Shown here: piece by piece, positions 33,571 to 42,970 of the stretch
Numbering within the stretch: position 1 is the first letter of the stretch
Layout of the letters: the number at the start of each line of letters is the position of its first letter
From: Aminipila sp032051575
Lineage (GTDB): Bacteria; Bacillota; Clostridia; Peptostreptococcales; Anaerovoracaceae
Reading direction: 5' to 3'
Assembly (NCBI RefSeq): GCF_032051575.1
Contig: NZ_DAMBYD010000008.1
Location: 62,001 to 126,000, forward strand
Length of the DNA stretch: 64,000 nucleotides
The notes under the pieces: model-generated
Seen by the model: only the letters and a program-made list of their open reading frames with translations
Told to the model about the DNA's origin: nothing
Database searches by the model: none
Program-made: the position numbers and the translations under genes

Positions 33571-33882
33571 TTGTTAGATTTGGAATATGTTTTGGGTGCC
33601 GTGGTCGGTATTATATATGGTGGATTAGTCGGATTTTTTAAGTATTTTTTTCTTTGGAGAAAATTAGTTAAAGAGTCCAATAATACGGTTAAAATAAAAA
33701 CAGTAACTATAAGAATGTTTATTAGTTATGCAACTAATGTGATTACATTAACCATAGCATATTTAGTAAGAAATATTATTCCATTTGACTTTATTGCTTT
33801 TGTGATTGCTACTGCGTTTGCATTAGTTTTAGCTGGAAAACTGTTTTCCATACAAAAACTATTACTGAGAACACAGATGTAA
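33571..33882 (+). CDS. Small membrane protein, probable ATP synthase subunit I (AtpI-like)
   Basis: The 103-residue protein has about three to four hydrophobic segments (VLGAVVGIIYGGLVGFFKYF, NVITLTIAYLV, FIAFVIATAFALVLAGKLF). It sits directly before atpB, the place of the AtpI helper implicated in c-ring assembly. Sequence identity to a known AtpI is not obvious to me, so the call rests on size, topology and position. The start is TTG at 33571, with AGGAG close to it, or TTG at 33580; the gene lacks an ATG. Confidence 0.65.
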   Translation: MLDLEYVLGAVVGIIYGGLVGFFKYFFLWRKLVKESNNTVKIKTVTIRMFISYATNVITLTIAYLVRNIIPFDFIAFVIATAFALVLAGKLFSIQKLLLRTQM

Positions 33883-33922
33883 AATTATATGAAATTAAAA
33901 ATGCATTTAGGAGGAAAGCAAA

Positions 33923-34615
33923 ATGATACAAATGCTAAATTCAATGGGGATGTCCAGTGCTATGATAACGAGCTCGATTATAACGCTGATACTTTGTGGT
34001 TTAGCCATATTGGCAAGTAGCCGTATGGAGATGATTCCATCAGGTATTCAGAATGTTATGGAGGTTATAATAGAGAAGCTGAGTGACTTCTTTGAAGATT
34101 TAATGGGTGAGTATGCAGGCCGTAAATATTTTCCATTGGTTGCAACCTTATTTATTTACGTGCTGATTTGTAACTATTCTGGATTAATACCGCTTTCAGG
34201 TGAATTACCAGGATTAAAAGCACCCACAAGTTCAATAAACTTCCCGGCAGCATTAGCGATTATTGTGTTCTGTTGCGTACAATATATTGGGGTAAAAGAA
34301 ACACATGGGTTAAAGTATTATAAGCACTTATTACAGCCTATCGCTTTGTTATTACCGCTTATGTTGTTGGAAGATATTGTAAAACCAATATCGCTGACAT
34401 TACGACTTTATGGAAACATCTTTGGTGAAGAATCTGTAACTAGCGCATTCTTTAATATGATCCCTTTGGGTCTGCCAGTGGTTATGCAGATTTTCAGTGT
34501 ACTTATGGGTCTAATACAGGCAATGGTATTTTCCTTGTTAGCAGGAATTTATATTTCAGAGGCAGCAGAACATGGGGCTGAAGAATTCGAGCATTTAAAA
34601 ACACAAAATATTTAG
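33923..34615 (+). CDS. atpB: F-type ATP synthase subunit a
   Basis: Subunit a forms the ion half-channels of the Fo motor. The 230-residue protein has about six membrane helices and the essential arginine in SLTLRLYGNIFGEE. The late helix VLMGLIQAMVFSLLAGIYISEA is also typical. AGGAGGAAA precedes the ATG. It is followed by a 134-nt gap before atpE, longer than other gaps in the operon, which contains a hairpin. Confidence 0.95.
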   Translation: MIQMLNSMGMSSAMITSSIITLILCGLAILASSRMEMIPSGIQNVMEVIIEKLSDFFEDLMGEYAGRKYFPLVATLFIYVLICNYSGLIPLSGELPGLKAPTSSINFPAALAIIVFCCVQYIGVKETHGLKYYKHLLQPIALLLPLMLLEDIVKPISLTLRLYGNIFGEESVTSAFFNMIPLGLPVVMQIFSVLMGLIQAMVFSLLAGIYISEAAEHGAEEFEHLKTQNI

Positions 34616-34749
34616 TAAATAGCTTACTACAACATATTATTAGTGATATCTATTTTAACTGAAGGAAGTAAACCTTGCAGGAAAATATATATAAATTATT
34701 AAAAAGATGAGGCTGAAGTTTATCAGCAGAAACGAAAGGAGAAAATAAA

Positions 34750-34968
34750 ATGACAATTGCATTAGCAGCAGCATTAGCTATCGGTCTATCAACTATCGGC
34801 CCTGGTATAGGACAAGGTATTGCATCAGCAAAGGCTTTAGAAGGCATGGCAAGACAGCCTGAAATGGTAGGAACTTTACGTACAAATCTGATTCTTTGCA
34901 TGGCTTTTATGGAAGCTTTGGCAATCTACGGATTACTAGTTACTTTTATCTTATTATCAAAAATGTAG
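34750..34968 (+). CDS. atpE: F-type ATP synthase subunit c
   Basis: This is the ring subunit that carries the coupling ion. The 72-residue hairpin has Gln22 in a P-x-x-x-Q motif (PGIGQ), the ion-binding carboxylate Glu55 in FMEALAIYG, and Tyr60. Compared with the Na+ c-ring of Ilyobacter tartaricus (Gln32, Val63, Glu65, Ser66, Tyr70), the Ser is Ala56 here and Val is Phe53. The set is therefore a mixture of Na+-type and H+-type residues. AAAGGAGA precedes the ATG, and a small hairpin (GCTGA / TCAGC, 34712-34727) lies about 25 nt upstream, where translation enhancers of atpE are known in other bacteria. Confidence 0.96.
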   Translation: MTIALAAALAIGLSTIGPGIGQGIASAKALEGMARQPEMVGTLRTNLILCMAFMEALAIYGLLVTFILLSKM

Positions 34969-35013
34969 TGAATTCGTTTGAGAAAGTAACTCAAACACAA
35001 GGAGGGTTTATTT

Positions 35014-35520
35014 ATGGTTGAAGCATTAGGTCTGGACTTAAAAGAGATTATTTTTGCTATTGTAAACTTTGTGATCCTTGTGAGCGTATTGGCTAAGTTT
35101 CTATATCAACCGTTTCTTGAGATGCTTGAAAACAGAAAGCAGACTATTCAGGATTCATTTGATCATGCAGCTGAAACGAATAGAAGAGCTGATGAGAAAA
35201 TGGATGAATACAACGAGCGTATTTCAAATGTGGAACATGAAGGTAGAGAAATAATTAAAAGTGCAAAAATAAAAGCAGAAGTTCAGGCAAGTGATATTAT
35301 TAATGAGGCTAAAGTTAAAGCTACAGAGATAACTCTGCATGCAGAAAAAGAAGTGGAACGTCAAAAGGCAAAGGCTTTATCAGAGATGAAAGCTCAAGTT
35401 GCTGCCATGGCGTTGCTTGCCGCAGAGAAAATCCTGGAGAAGGAACTAGAAATAGAAGGTCAGGAGCATCTAATTGATAATATCATTGAACAGGTAGGTG
35501 CGGCGAAATGGCAGAATTAA
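35014..35520 (+). CDS. atpF: F-type ATP synthase subunit b
   Basis: Subunit b is the peripheral stalk. The 168-residue protein has one N-terminal membrane helix (IIFAIVNFVILVSVLAKFLY) and then a long charged coiled coil with many Ala, Glu and Lys (RKQTIQDSFDHAAETNRRADEKM). AGGAGGG precedes the ATG. It overlaps atpH by 13 nt. Confidence 0.95.
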   Translation: MVEALGLDLKEIIFAIVNFVILVSVLAKFLYQPFLEMLENRKQTIQDSFDHAAETNRRADEKMDEYNERISNVEHEGREIIKSAKIKAEVQASDIINEAKVKATEITLHAEKEVERQKAKALSEMKAQVAAMALLAAEKILEKELEIEGQEHLIDNIIEQVGAAKWQN

Positions 35521-36041
35521 CAATCGGAATGACATACGGTAATGCATTGTTTCAAGCTGCTTGTGAGCTTAACAAGAAAGAACTAATTCTTGAGGAAGCA
35601 ACACAAGTTCTTGAAATAATAAATCAGGAGCCTGATTTGTGTGCCTTTATAAACACTCCGGTAATTTCCATTGGCGAGAAGAAAGATGTTTTAAAGTCTA
35701 TCTTTGAAAGCCGTATTTCTGAAGAACTTTTGAATTTCCTATTTGTTATGGTGGACAAGGGAAGAACAAGGCATTTTGCGAGAGCCATAAAGGTTTACAA
35801 GGATCTTCAAAATGAACAAGAGGGAGTTTCATACGGAAAAATATTTTCTGTAAAATCTCTTAGTTCTGAGAGACTTGAAAAATTTGAAGCTGAAACAGGG
35901 AAACTATTACAACAAAAGGTTAAGCTTGAAAATGAAACAGACACTAGCTTAATTGGTGGTGTAAAAATACTCATTGACGGCAAGGTTATTGACGCATCTT
36001 TAAGAAGGCGTCTTGAAGACCTAAATAATACTATTATATAG
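35508..36041 (+). CDS. atpH: F-type ATP synthase subunit delta
   Basis: Delta links the b stalk to the top of the alpha/beta head. The 177-residue protein has an N-terminal helical domain (MTYGNALFQAACELNKKELI) and the conserved C-terminal patch TDTSLIGGVKILIDGKVIDASLRRRLEDL. The start lies inside atpF, so translation is coupled. Confidence 0.95.
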   Translation: MAELTIGMTYGNALFQAACELNKKELILEEATQVLEIINQEPDLCAFINTPVISIGEKKDVLKSIFESRISEELLNFLFVMVDKGRTRHFARAIKVYKDLQNEQEGVSYGKIFSVKSLSSERLEKFEAETGKLLQQKVKLENETDTSLIGGVKILIDGKVIDASLRRRLEDLNNTII

Positions 36042-36057
36042 AGAGGGGGTTGATAAC

Positions 36058-37566
36058 ATGAACCTCAAACCAGAAGAAATAAGTGCCGTAATAAAAGAGC
36101 AGATTAAAAATTATAAAAATAAGCTTGAAATCTCAGATTTTGGCACTGTTATACAGGTTGGAGATGGTATTTCCAGGATTTATGGATTGGAGAAATGCAT
36201 GGCAGGCGAGCTGCTTGAGTTTCCAGGAGAAGTATATGGTATGGCGTTAAATCTTGAAGAAGATAACGTTGGCGCAGTAATGCTTGGCTCCGACAAACAC
36301 ATAAAAGAAGGAGATATCGTAAAACCTACAGGAAAGGTAGTTGAAGTTCCAGTAGGCAACGATCTAATTGGTCGTGTTGTAAATGCGTTAGGACAACCGC
36401 TTGACGGAAAAGGCCCTATTAGTGCAGAAGCTCACAGACCTATTGAATATCCAGCACCAGGAATATTACAAAGAAAATCAGTTAGTCAGCCTTTACAGAC
36501 TGGTATCAAGGCTATTGATGCTATGATACCTATTGGTAGAGGACAAAGAGAATTGATTATTGGAGATAGACAGACTGGTAAAACAGCCATTGCTATTGAT
36601 ACGATTCTTAACCAAAAGGATGCAGATGTAATTTGTATTTATGTTGCTATTGGACAGAAGCAATCTACAGTAGCTCAGTTGGTACAGACACTTGAAGGCA
36701 AGGGAGCTATGAACTATACAATTATTGTTTCTGCAACAGCCAGCGACGTTGCCCCACTTCAATATATTGCTCCTTATGCAGGTAGCGCTATGGCAGAACA
36801 CTTTATGTATCAGGGCAAAGATGTTTTGATTATCTATGATGATTTATCAAAGCATGCGGTTGCATATAGAGCGATGTCCCTATTACTTAGAAGACCACCT
36901 GGAAGAGAAGCTTATCCGGGAGACGTATTCTATTTGCACAGTAGGTTACTAGAAAGAGCAGCTAGACTTTCTGATGATTTAGGAGGAGGATCTATTACCG
37001 CTTTACCTATTATTGAAACTCAGGCTGGAGACGTATCTGCGTATATTCCTACAAATGTTATTTCCATCACTGATGGACAGATCTTTCTGGAATCAGAATT
37101 GTTCTTTACAGGTCAAAGACCAGCGGTTAACGCAGGTATTTCAGTATCTCGCGTAGGTGGTAATGCACAGATAAAAGCAATGAAGCAGGTTTCCAGTAAG
37201 GTTAAACTTGAACTGGCACAGTACACAGAATTGGCAAGTTTTTCACAGTTTGGTTCGGATGTTGATAAAGACACAAGAGCAAGGCTTGATCACGGTTTAA
37301 TTTTAATGGAAATATTAAAGCAGGGACAGTATAAACCAATTGCAGTTGAACATCAGGTTATGATTATATATGCTGCGATTAACCACTACCTTGCAGATGT
37401 CCCGGTAGAAATGATTAAAGAATTTGAACAGGGCCTTTATGAGTTTATGGATACACAATATCCACAGGTAGGTAAAGATATTAAATCTACTGGAAAGCTT
37501 GATGAGGCTACAGAAGAAATTCTAAAAGAAGCAATTAATAAGTACAAAGAGGTACGAGACAAGTAG
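36058..37566 (+). CDS. atpA: F-type ATP synthase subunit alpha
   Basis: Alpha is the non-catalytic nucleotide-binding head subunit. The 502-residue protein has the P-loop GDRQTGKT at 169-176, the block RRPPGREAYPGDVFYLHSRLLERAA and the delta-contacting N-terminal helix. GAGAGGGGG precedes the ATG. Complete and of normal length. Confidence 0.98.
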   Translation: MNLKPEEISAVIKEQIKNYKNKLEISDFGTVIQVGDGISRIYGLEKCMAGELLEFPGEVYGMALNLEEDNVGAVMLGSDKHIKEGDIVKPTGKVVEVPVGNDLIGRVVNALGQPLDGKGPISAEAHRPIEYPAPGILQRKSVSQPLQTGIKAIDAMIPIGRGQRELIIGDRQTGKTAIAIDTILNQKDADVICIYVAIGQKQSTVAQLVQTLEGKGAMNYTIIVSATASDVAPLQYIAPYAGSAMAEHFMYQGKDVLIIYDDLSKHAVAYRAMSLLLRRPPGREAYPGDVFYLHSRLLERAARLSDDLGGGSITALPIIETQAGDVSAYIPTNVISITDGQIFLESELFFTGQRPAVNAGISVSRVGGNAQIKAMKQVSSKVKLELAQYTELASFSQFGSDVDKDTRARLDHGLILMEILKQGQYKPIAVEHQVMIIYAAINHYLADVPVEMIKEFEQGLYEFMDTQYPQVGKDIKSTGKLDEATEEILKEAINKYKEVRDK

Positions 37567-37588
37567 GGATAGGTTATAGGAGGAGAAT

Positions 37589-38455
37589 ATGGCTTCAAAT
37601 AATATGCAGGACATAAAACGCCGCATAAAGAGCGTAACCAGCACAGAGCACATAACCAGTGCGATGAAGCTTGTTTCCGCTGCAAAGCTGAGAAGAGCAA
37701 AGGCCACCTTCGAAAAAACAACTGAATATTTTCATTATATTACAGAATCTATAGCGGATATCTTCAACAATATTAGTGATGTTCCGCAACAGTATCTAAC
37801 TGGAAACCATGAGGCTGATAAAACTGGTTATATCATTATTACAAGTTGCAGAGGATTATGCGGAGGCTTTAACTCAAACGTTATAAAGCAAGCAGAAGCT
37901 GAGATTAAAGCTGCAGGTAAAAAAACAGTAATTGTTGCAGTAGGAACAAAGGGCAAGGAATATTTTGTTAAGAGAGGGCATGAGATTTTTAGCGAATACT
38001 TGGCTCCTCCAGAAGATATTTCTTTCTTAGAAACAAAACACATTAGCAAACCTTTTATAGATATGTACAATTCTGGTGAAATTGATAAAGTAGTGCTTAT
38101 TTATACTTCTTTCAAAAACTCCATGGAGCAGGAAGTTAAATGTGAAACTTTGCTACCTTTTGATATAGAAAATGATCTGGAAGTAATAAAACATGATAGA
38201 GAAGTTGAGTACGAACCATCCGTAGAGGCTGTATTTAACTATCTGGTTCCTAAATATGTTGAAATTAAGGTATACGGAGCTATTGTTGAATCTGCTACTT
38301 GTGAACATGCTGCAAGAAGAATGGCTATGGAAAATGCTACAGATAGTGCCAGAGAAATGCTGGATAACCTATCCTTGTTCTATAACAGAGCAAGACAGGC
38401 TGCTATTACAGATGAGATTATTGAAATTGTTGCAGGGTCAGAGGCCCAAAAATAA
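37589..38455 (+). CDS. atpG: F-type ATP synthase subunit gamma
   Basis: Gamma is the rotating central shaft. The 288-residue protein has the N-terminal helix DIKRRIKSVTSTEHITSAMKLVSAAKLRRA and the C-terminal helix YGAIVESATCEHAARRMAMENATDSAREML, plus TSCRGLCGGFNSNV in the Rossmann-like part. AGGAGG precedes the ATG. Confidence 0.97.
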   Translation: MASNNMQDIKRRIKSVTSTEHITSAMKLVSAAKLRRAKATFEKTTEYFHYITESIADIFNNISDVPQQYLTGNHEADKTGYIIITSCRGLCGGFNSNVIKQAEAEIKAAGKKTVIVAVGTKGKEYFVKRGHEIFSEYLAPPEDISFLETKHISKPFIDMYNSGEIDKVVLIYTSFKNSMEQEVKCETLLPFDIENDLEVIKHDREVEYEPSVEAVFNYLVPKYVEIKVYGAIVESATCEHAARRMAMENATDSAREMLDNLSLFYNRARQAAITDEIIEIVAGSEAQK

Positions 38456-38490
38456 GTTGTTACAAAAGAAGTAGGGAGGTGGTTTGGAAT

Positions 38491-39885
38491 ATGGAACAGA
38501 ATAAAGGTATTATTCACCAGATTATCGGACCGGTTATAGATATAAAGTTTTCACCCGAATATATGCCCGAACTGTTAAGTGCTATAGTAATTAAGCATGA
38601 AGGTAAGGATATCGTAGCAGAAGTTGCTCAACACGTTGGAGATGATGTCGTAAAATGTGTAGCCCTATCCGCTACAGATGGTCTGACAAGAGGTATGGAA
38701 GCTATTAATACAGGAGCTCCTATTCAGGTTCCTGTAGGAAAAGAAGTACTAGGCAGATTGTTCAATGTTATAGGTGAGACAATAGACGAAAAAGGACCTG
38801 TTGTTACAGCGGAAAAGCACTCTATTCATAGAGAAGCTCCTCCTTTTGAAGAACAGGATACAAATGCAATGATTTTCGAAACGGGGATCAAAGTAATTGA
38901 CTTAATCGCACCATACACCAGAGGTGGAAAAGTTGGCCTTTTCGGAGGTGCTGGTGTAGGTAAAACAGTTCTTATTCAGGAACTTATCAGTAATATCGCA
39001 AGAGAACATGGTGGTATTTCTGTATTCGCAGGAGTTGGCGAAAGGACAAGAGAAGGTAATGACCTGTACTATGAAATGATAGAATCAGGCGTTATTGATA
39101 AAACGGCTATGGTGTTTGGTCAGATGAATGAACCGCCGGGAGCTAGAATGAGAGTAGCCCTGACAGGTTTGACTATGGCAGAATACTTTAGAGATGTTGA
39201 GGGACAGGATGTACTTCTGTTTATTGACAATATATTTAGATTCACACAGGCGGGTTCGGAGGTATCGGCACTACTTGGACGTGTACCATCAGCAGTAGGC
39301 TATCAACCAACACTTGCAACTGAAATGGGTGCATTGCAGGAAAGAATTACTTCAACTAAGAAGGGTTCTATTACATCAGTACAGGCTATTTATGTGCCAG
39401 CTGATGACTTGACTGACCCAGCACCGGCTACAGCTTTCGCTCATTTGGATGCTACAACAGTATTGTCTCGTTCAATTAGTGCGCTTGGCATTTATCCGGC
39501 AGTTGACCCACTTGAATCTACTTCAAGAATGATGGATCCTAATATTGTTGGTGAAGAACACTATGAAACAGCTAGAAATGTACAGGAAGTTCTTCAAAGA
39601 TATAAGGATTTACAGGATATTATTGCTATTCTGGGTATGGATGAATTGTCAGATTCTGATAAACTTATTGTATCCAGAGCAAGAAAAATTCAGAGATTCC
39701 TTTCACAACCGTTTAGTGTTGCAGAGCAGTTTACTGGTATACAAGGCAAATATCTTCCATTAAAGGAAACTATACGTGGATTTAAAGAAATTCTTGAAGG
39801 TAAACACGACGAAATCCCTGAATCTATGTTTTTGCTTGCAGGCGGCATAGATGAGGTTGTAGAAAAGTTTAAGGCGTCAAAATAA
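38491..39885 (+). CDS. atpD: F-type ATP synthase subunit beta
   Basis: Beta carries the catalytic ATP sites. I chose the ATG at 38491 (MEQNKGIIHQIIGPVIDIKF), with AGGGAGG at 38473-38479; a GTG at 38479 overlaps that site. The 464-residue protein has the P-loop GGAGVGKT at 152-159, the catalytic glutamate in GERTREGNDLY and the DELSDSD (DELSEED-type) motif that contacts gamma. Complete. Confidence 0.98.
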   Translation: MEQNKGIIHQIIGPVIDIKFSPEYMPELLSAIVIKHEGKDIVAEVAQHVGDDVVKCVALSATDGLTRGMEAINTGAPIQVPVGKEVLGRLFNVIGETIDEKGPVVTAEKHSIHREAPPFEEQDTNAMIFETGIKVIDLIAPYTRGGKVGLFGGAGVGKTVLIQELISNIAREHGGISVFAGVGERTREGNDLYYEMIESGVIDKTAMVFGQMNEPPGARMRVALTGLTMAEYFRDVEGQDVLLFIDNIFRFTQAGSEVSALLGRVPSAVGYQPTLATEMGALQERITSTKKGSITSVQAIYVPADDLTDPAPATAFAHLDATTVLSRSISALGIYPAVDPLESTSRMMDPNIVGEEHYETARNVQEVLQRYKDLQDIIAILGMDELSDSDKLIVSRARKIQRFLSQPFSVAEQFTGIQGKYLPLKETIRGFKEILEGKHDEIPESMFLLAGGIDEVVEKFKASK

Positions 39886-39913
39886 TTTTTTCGCCGGGAA
39901 GGAAGATAAGAAA

Positions 39914-40348
39914 ATGGCTAAGAGTATATTACTTGAGGTTATAACACCTTCAAAACTATTCTATAAGGATAAGGTTGAGATGGTTATAGTCAGAACCTTA
40001 GCAGGTGAAGAAGCATTTATGGCTGGGCACACTTGGGCATGTAAACTTTTAGATGTAGGAGTTATGTGGATTAAGGAAGAAGGAGCTAATGAGTTTAAGG
40101 CTGCATCTATCGCAGGAGGATATATTGATATAAGGGAGAACTTTGTAATATATACTGATGCTGCTGAATGGGTTGAAGAGATAGATGTTGAAAGAGCCAA
40201 AAAGAAGAAAGCGACTGTAGAGGAATGGCTTGAATCTCATGATGAGACTAATACCGATAAAAATCAGATTATTAAAGCGCAAATCAGTTTAGCAAAACAG
40301 ATTACTAGAATGAATTTAGCAGAAAATGGCGCAAGACGTAAAAGATAA
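39914..40348 (+). CDS. atpC: F-type ATP synthase subunit epsilon
   Basis: Epsilon sits at the foot of the shaft and can restrain ATP hydrolysis. The 144-residue protein has the N-terminal beta-sandwich (LLEVITPSKLFYKDKVEMVIVRT, then AIAGGYIDIRENFVIYTDAAEW-like) and a C-terminal helical hairpin. The usual GEIGI-type stretch is divergent (GEEAFMAGH). It closes the operon and a strong terminator follows. Confidence 0.93.
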   Translation: MAKSILLEVITPSKLFYKDKVEMVIVRTLAGEEAFMAGHTWACKLLDVGVMWIKEEGANEFKAASIAGGYIDIRENFVIYTDAAEWVEEIDVERAKKKKATVEEWLESHDETNTDKNQIIKAQISLAKQITRMNLAENGARRKR

Positions 40349-40354
40349 TGAATT

Positions 40355-40385
40355 AAAGGTGGATTTAAGTATCCACCTTTTTTTA
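40355..40385 (+). terminator. Terminator of the F-ATPase operon
   Basis: AAAGGTGGAT (40355-40364) pairs perfectly with ATCCACCTTT (40371-40380) and is followed by more T. A textbook intrinsic terminator. Confidence 0.92.
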
Positions 40386-40481
40386 ACCTTAATTATTTTT
40401 TGAAAATTCTAATATTATATAGAAAATTGTCAAAAATTTGTATATAATATTAATAAATTCAATTTCAGGGAGAATAGTATT

Positions 40482-42707
40482 ATGAAGAAAGATAATCAGC
40501 AATTATTGCAGATATTGATTAGAATTTCTGGTGGTTTTATGATTTTTTTTATGATGCTTTTTTCTATGCAATCTCAGTTTGCATTCGGGGGATCTAAGGT
40601 TTCTCAAGAAAAGAAAGTTGTAAAAGTTGGATATTATTTATATGAAGGATATCAGGAAGCAGATGAACATGGTGTATATTCAGGATATGGATATGATTAT
40701 TTAAAAGAGATATCACAGTTTGCGGGCTGGGATTATGAATTTGTCGTTGCATCTTTTCCTGATTGCATTAAGATGTTAGAAGATGGTGAAGTAGATATTG
40801 TTGGAGGTATAGACAAGGACACCTTAAAATCCAACAAGATTATATATTCACATTTTTCGAATAGAGTCTCGCAAACCCAGTTATATACGAAAGCTAGTAA
40901 TACTGAACTGAATTTTGACGATTTTTCAAAACTGAATGGCATTTTTGTAGGCATTGTGGAAAACGACTACAAGGAAGCATACTTAGATGAATATTCCGGC
41001 CAAAATCACATCAGGTTTAATAAAAAATATTATAAAACATTGGAGGATATGGAAACTGCCTTAGAACAGGATCAAATACAGGCTATTTTTACATCGGTGG
41101 AATCAAACAAGAGGTACGATAAAGTCATAGGCAGAATGGATGAACATCCTTTATACTACGGAATAAATAAAAACAATAAAGAATTATTAAAAGAATTAAA
41201 TCTGTCTATGCAAAATATTAAAAATAGTAATCCATCCTATGATATGCAAATACAAAACAAATATTTTATAAAAGGAAATGTTGCAGCGCCTTCGTTTACT
41301 GTTGAAGAACTGAACTACATTAAAGAGAAAGGCATTGTAAAGGTTTCTTATGACCAGGGGTGGCAGCCAATCGAATATTATGATGAAGAAACAGGTGGAA
41401 TTAAAGGCGTAACAAAGGATTTGTTTGATTTATTGTCAAAGTATACAGGATTAAAATTTGAATTTGTAAAAGCAGAAAATTTAAGCCAGGCATTAGATGA
41501 TGTAAAGGCGGGTAAAACGGATATGATCAGTTTAGTCTCCCATGACTATGACATATCAGAGAAGAGAGGAATATATACATCTAGTATATGTATCAATGCA
41601 TCACTAGTAGGGGTAATAGCAAAAGACAGAAATTTTGATGGTATAAAGCAGGTCGCTATGCCAAAAGATTATTATTTAGATATTCTTGAAAATTATGATG
41701 TAAAAGAATACGAAACTGTTGAAGAATGTTTTGAAGCTGTTAACTCTGGCATGGCGGATGCTACTATTGCAAATGCATATGCGGCAAATTATTATCTGGC
41801 CAATCCCAAATTTGTAAATCTCATTAGGCAGGACCTGATTGGATATTCAGAAGATTTGTCATTAGGTGTTTCTAAGGATGAGGATATTGAACTCTTAAAT
41901 ATATTGAACAAAGGCTTGCATTGCATTTCTGATATGGATTTGTCAAATATAGTGTTAAGTAATTATGTTGTATATGAACAACCAAAATTTAGAAAGCTGT
42001 ACTATTCAAATCCTACGTTCTTTTTAGGTTTAGTAGTGTTCGTAGTTACAGCTGCGATTGGAATCCTAATTTACATAATAGTATTAAAGAATAAAGTGAA
42101 TACAACAAACTTGAAAATGATTGAATTTTTAAATGTAGAAAAAAGCAGAATGGAAAATTCGTTGCGAAATGAAGCCGAGACAGACTCACTAACGGGTTTA
42201 TTTAATCGGCGAAAAATTGAATCAGAGTTAAAGGAATTTTTATTAAAAATTAGCGTAGATAACCAAATGAGCCTGCAAAGTACGAATTCCCCCAACTACG
42301 ATATTCACAGCATGATGATTATTGATTTGGATGGATTTAAAATTATAAATGACAGATATGGACATCCTGAAGGTGATACTTTATTAAAGAAGGTTGCCAT
42401 GGAATTGGAATTGGTTGCAGGTCAGGGTAATTTAGTGGGCAGATTAGGTGGAGATGAATTTGTATTTTTATTTAAGAATATTACTGGTATGAGTGAGGCG
42501 AATCGTTTAAAAGAGAAAATTCATAAAGTTATCAGACAAATTGCAAAAGAAGACGAAAAATGGAATACAATATCTGTAAGTATTGGAATAACTTTGTTTG
42601 GATATGAAACATATAGTTTTAAAGAATTATATCAGAGGGCTGACCAGGCTTTGTATCAGGCAAAAAAATTAGGCAAAGATAGAGCAATATTTTATGAAGA
42701 ATTGTGA
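40482..42707 (+). CDS. Membrane diguanylate cyclase with two solute-binding sensor domains
   Basis: The protein probably makes cyclic di-GMP in response to an extracellular ligand. Its 741 residues comprise an N-terminal membrane or signal segment (about 15-35), two tandem SBP_bac_3-type domains (about 45-260 and 280-500), a membrane helix (FFLGLVVFVVTAAIGILIYIIVL, near 510-532), a short coil and a GGDEF domain. The active-site motif GGDEF is intact at 656-660, with LTGLFNRRKIE at the domain start. The RxxD inhibitory site normally found just before GGDEF is missing (VAGQGNLVGRL). The ligand is unknown; amino acids are typical for such domains. It is monocistronic. Confidence 0.92.
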   Translation: MKKDNQQLLQILIRISGGFMIFFMMLFSMQSQFAFGGSKVSQEKKVVKVGYYLYEGYQEADEHGVYSGYGYDYLKEISQFAGWDYEFVVASFPDCIKMLEDGEVDIVGGIDKDTLKSNKIIYSHFSNRVSQTQLYTKASNTELNFDDFSKLNGIFVGIVENDYKEAYLDEYSGQNHIRFNKKYYKTLEDMETALEQDQIQAIFTSVESNKRYDKVIGRMDEHPLYYGINKNNKELLKELNLSMQNIKNSNPSYDMQIQNKYFIKGNVAAPSFTVEELNYIKEKGIVKVSYDQGWQPIEYYDEETGGIKGVTKDLFDLLSKYTGLKFEFVKAENLSQALDDVKAGKTDMISLVSHDYDISEKRGIYTSSICINASLVGVIAKDRNFDGIKQVAMPKDYYLDILENYDVKEYETVEECFEAVNSGMADATIANAYAANYYLANPKFVNLIRQDLIGYSEDLSLGVSKDEDIELLNILNKGLHCISDMDLSNIVLSNYVVYEQPKFRKLYYSNPTFFLGLVVFVVTAAIGILIYIIVLKNKVNTTNLKMIEFLNVEKSRMENSLRNEAETDSLTGLFNRRKIESELKEFLLKISVDNQMSLQSTNSPNYDIHSMMIIDLDGFKIINDRYGHPEGDTLLKKVAMELELVAGQGNLVGRLGGDEFVFLFKNITGMSEANRLKEKIHKVIRQIAKEDEKWNTISVSIGITLFGYETYSFKELYQRADQALYQAKKLGKDRAIFYEEL

Positions 42708-42730
42708 CAAAATAGATAAAGCATAGTTAG

Positions 42731-42770
42731 AGGATTAGATTTGGTTTATGACAGATTTAATCCTTTTTTT
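42731..42770 (+). terminator. Terminator of the diguanylate cyclase gene
   Basis: AGGATTAGAT (42731-42740) pairs with ATTTAATCCT (42755-42764), with one G-U pair, followed by a T-run. Confidence 0.8.
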
Positions 42771-42855
42771 GTATGTTTTCTATGCTCATTGCGATAAAAA
42801 TATATATAAATTTGATTAATTTGCTCTATAAAAAAATAATATATTTTTTTCATTA

Positions 42856-42884
42856 TTGAAAGAATGTTGAAAATGTAGTATAAT
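42856..42884 (+). promoter_or_regulatory. Promoter of the citrate synthase gene
   Basis: TTGAAA (42856-42861), 17 nt, TATAAT (42879-42884). A strong sigma-A match about 85 nt before the ATG. Confidence 0.75.
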
Positions 42885-42970
42885 AGAATCCGTTACTAGT
42901 ATATTACTATAACTAAATAAAGTAAAAATATATTAATTTGCTTTTAAAATATAAAAGGGGGGTACAAAAT

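Noticed and set aside
42781..42850. A copy of the shared ATPase regulatory block before citrate synthase
   Set aside because: TATGCTCATT and TTTGCTC resemble one element, but the other elements and the spacing are missing; likely chance in A+T-rich DNA.
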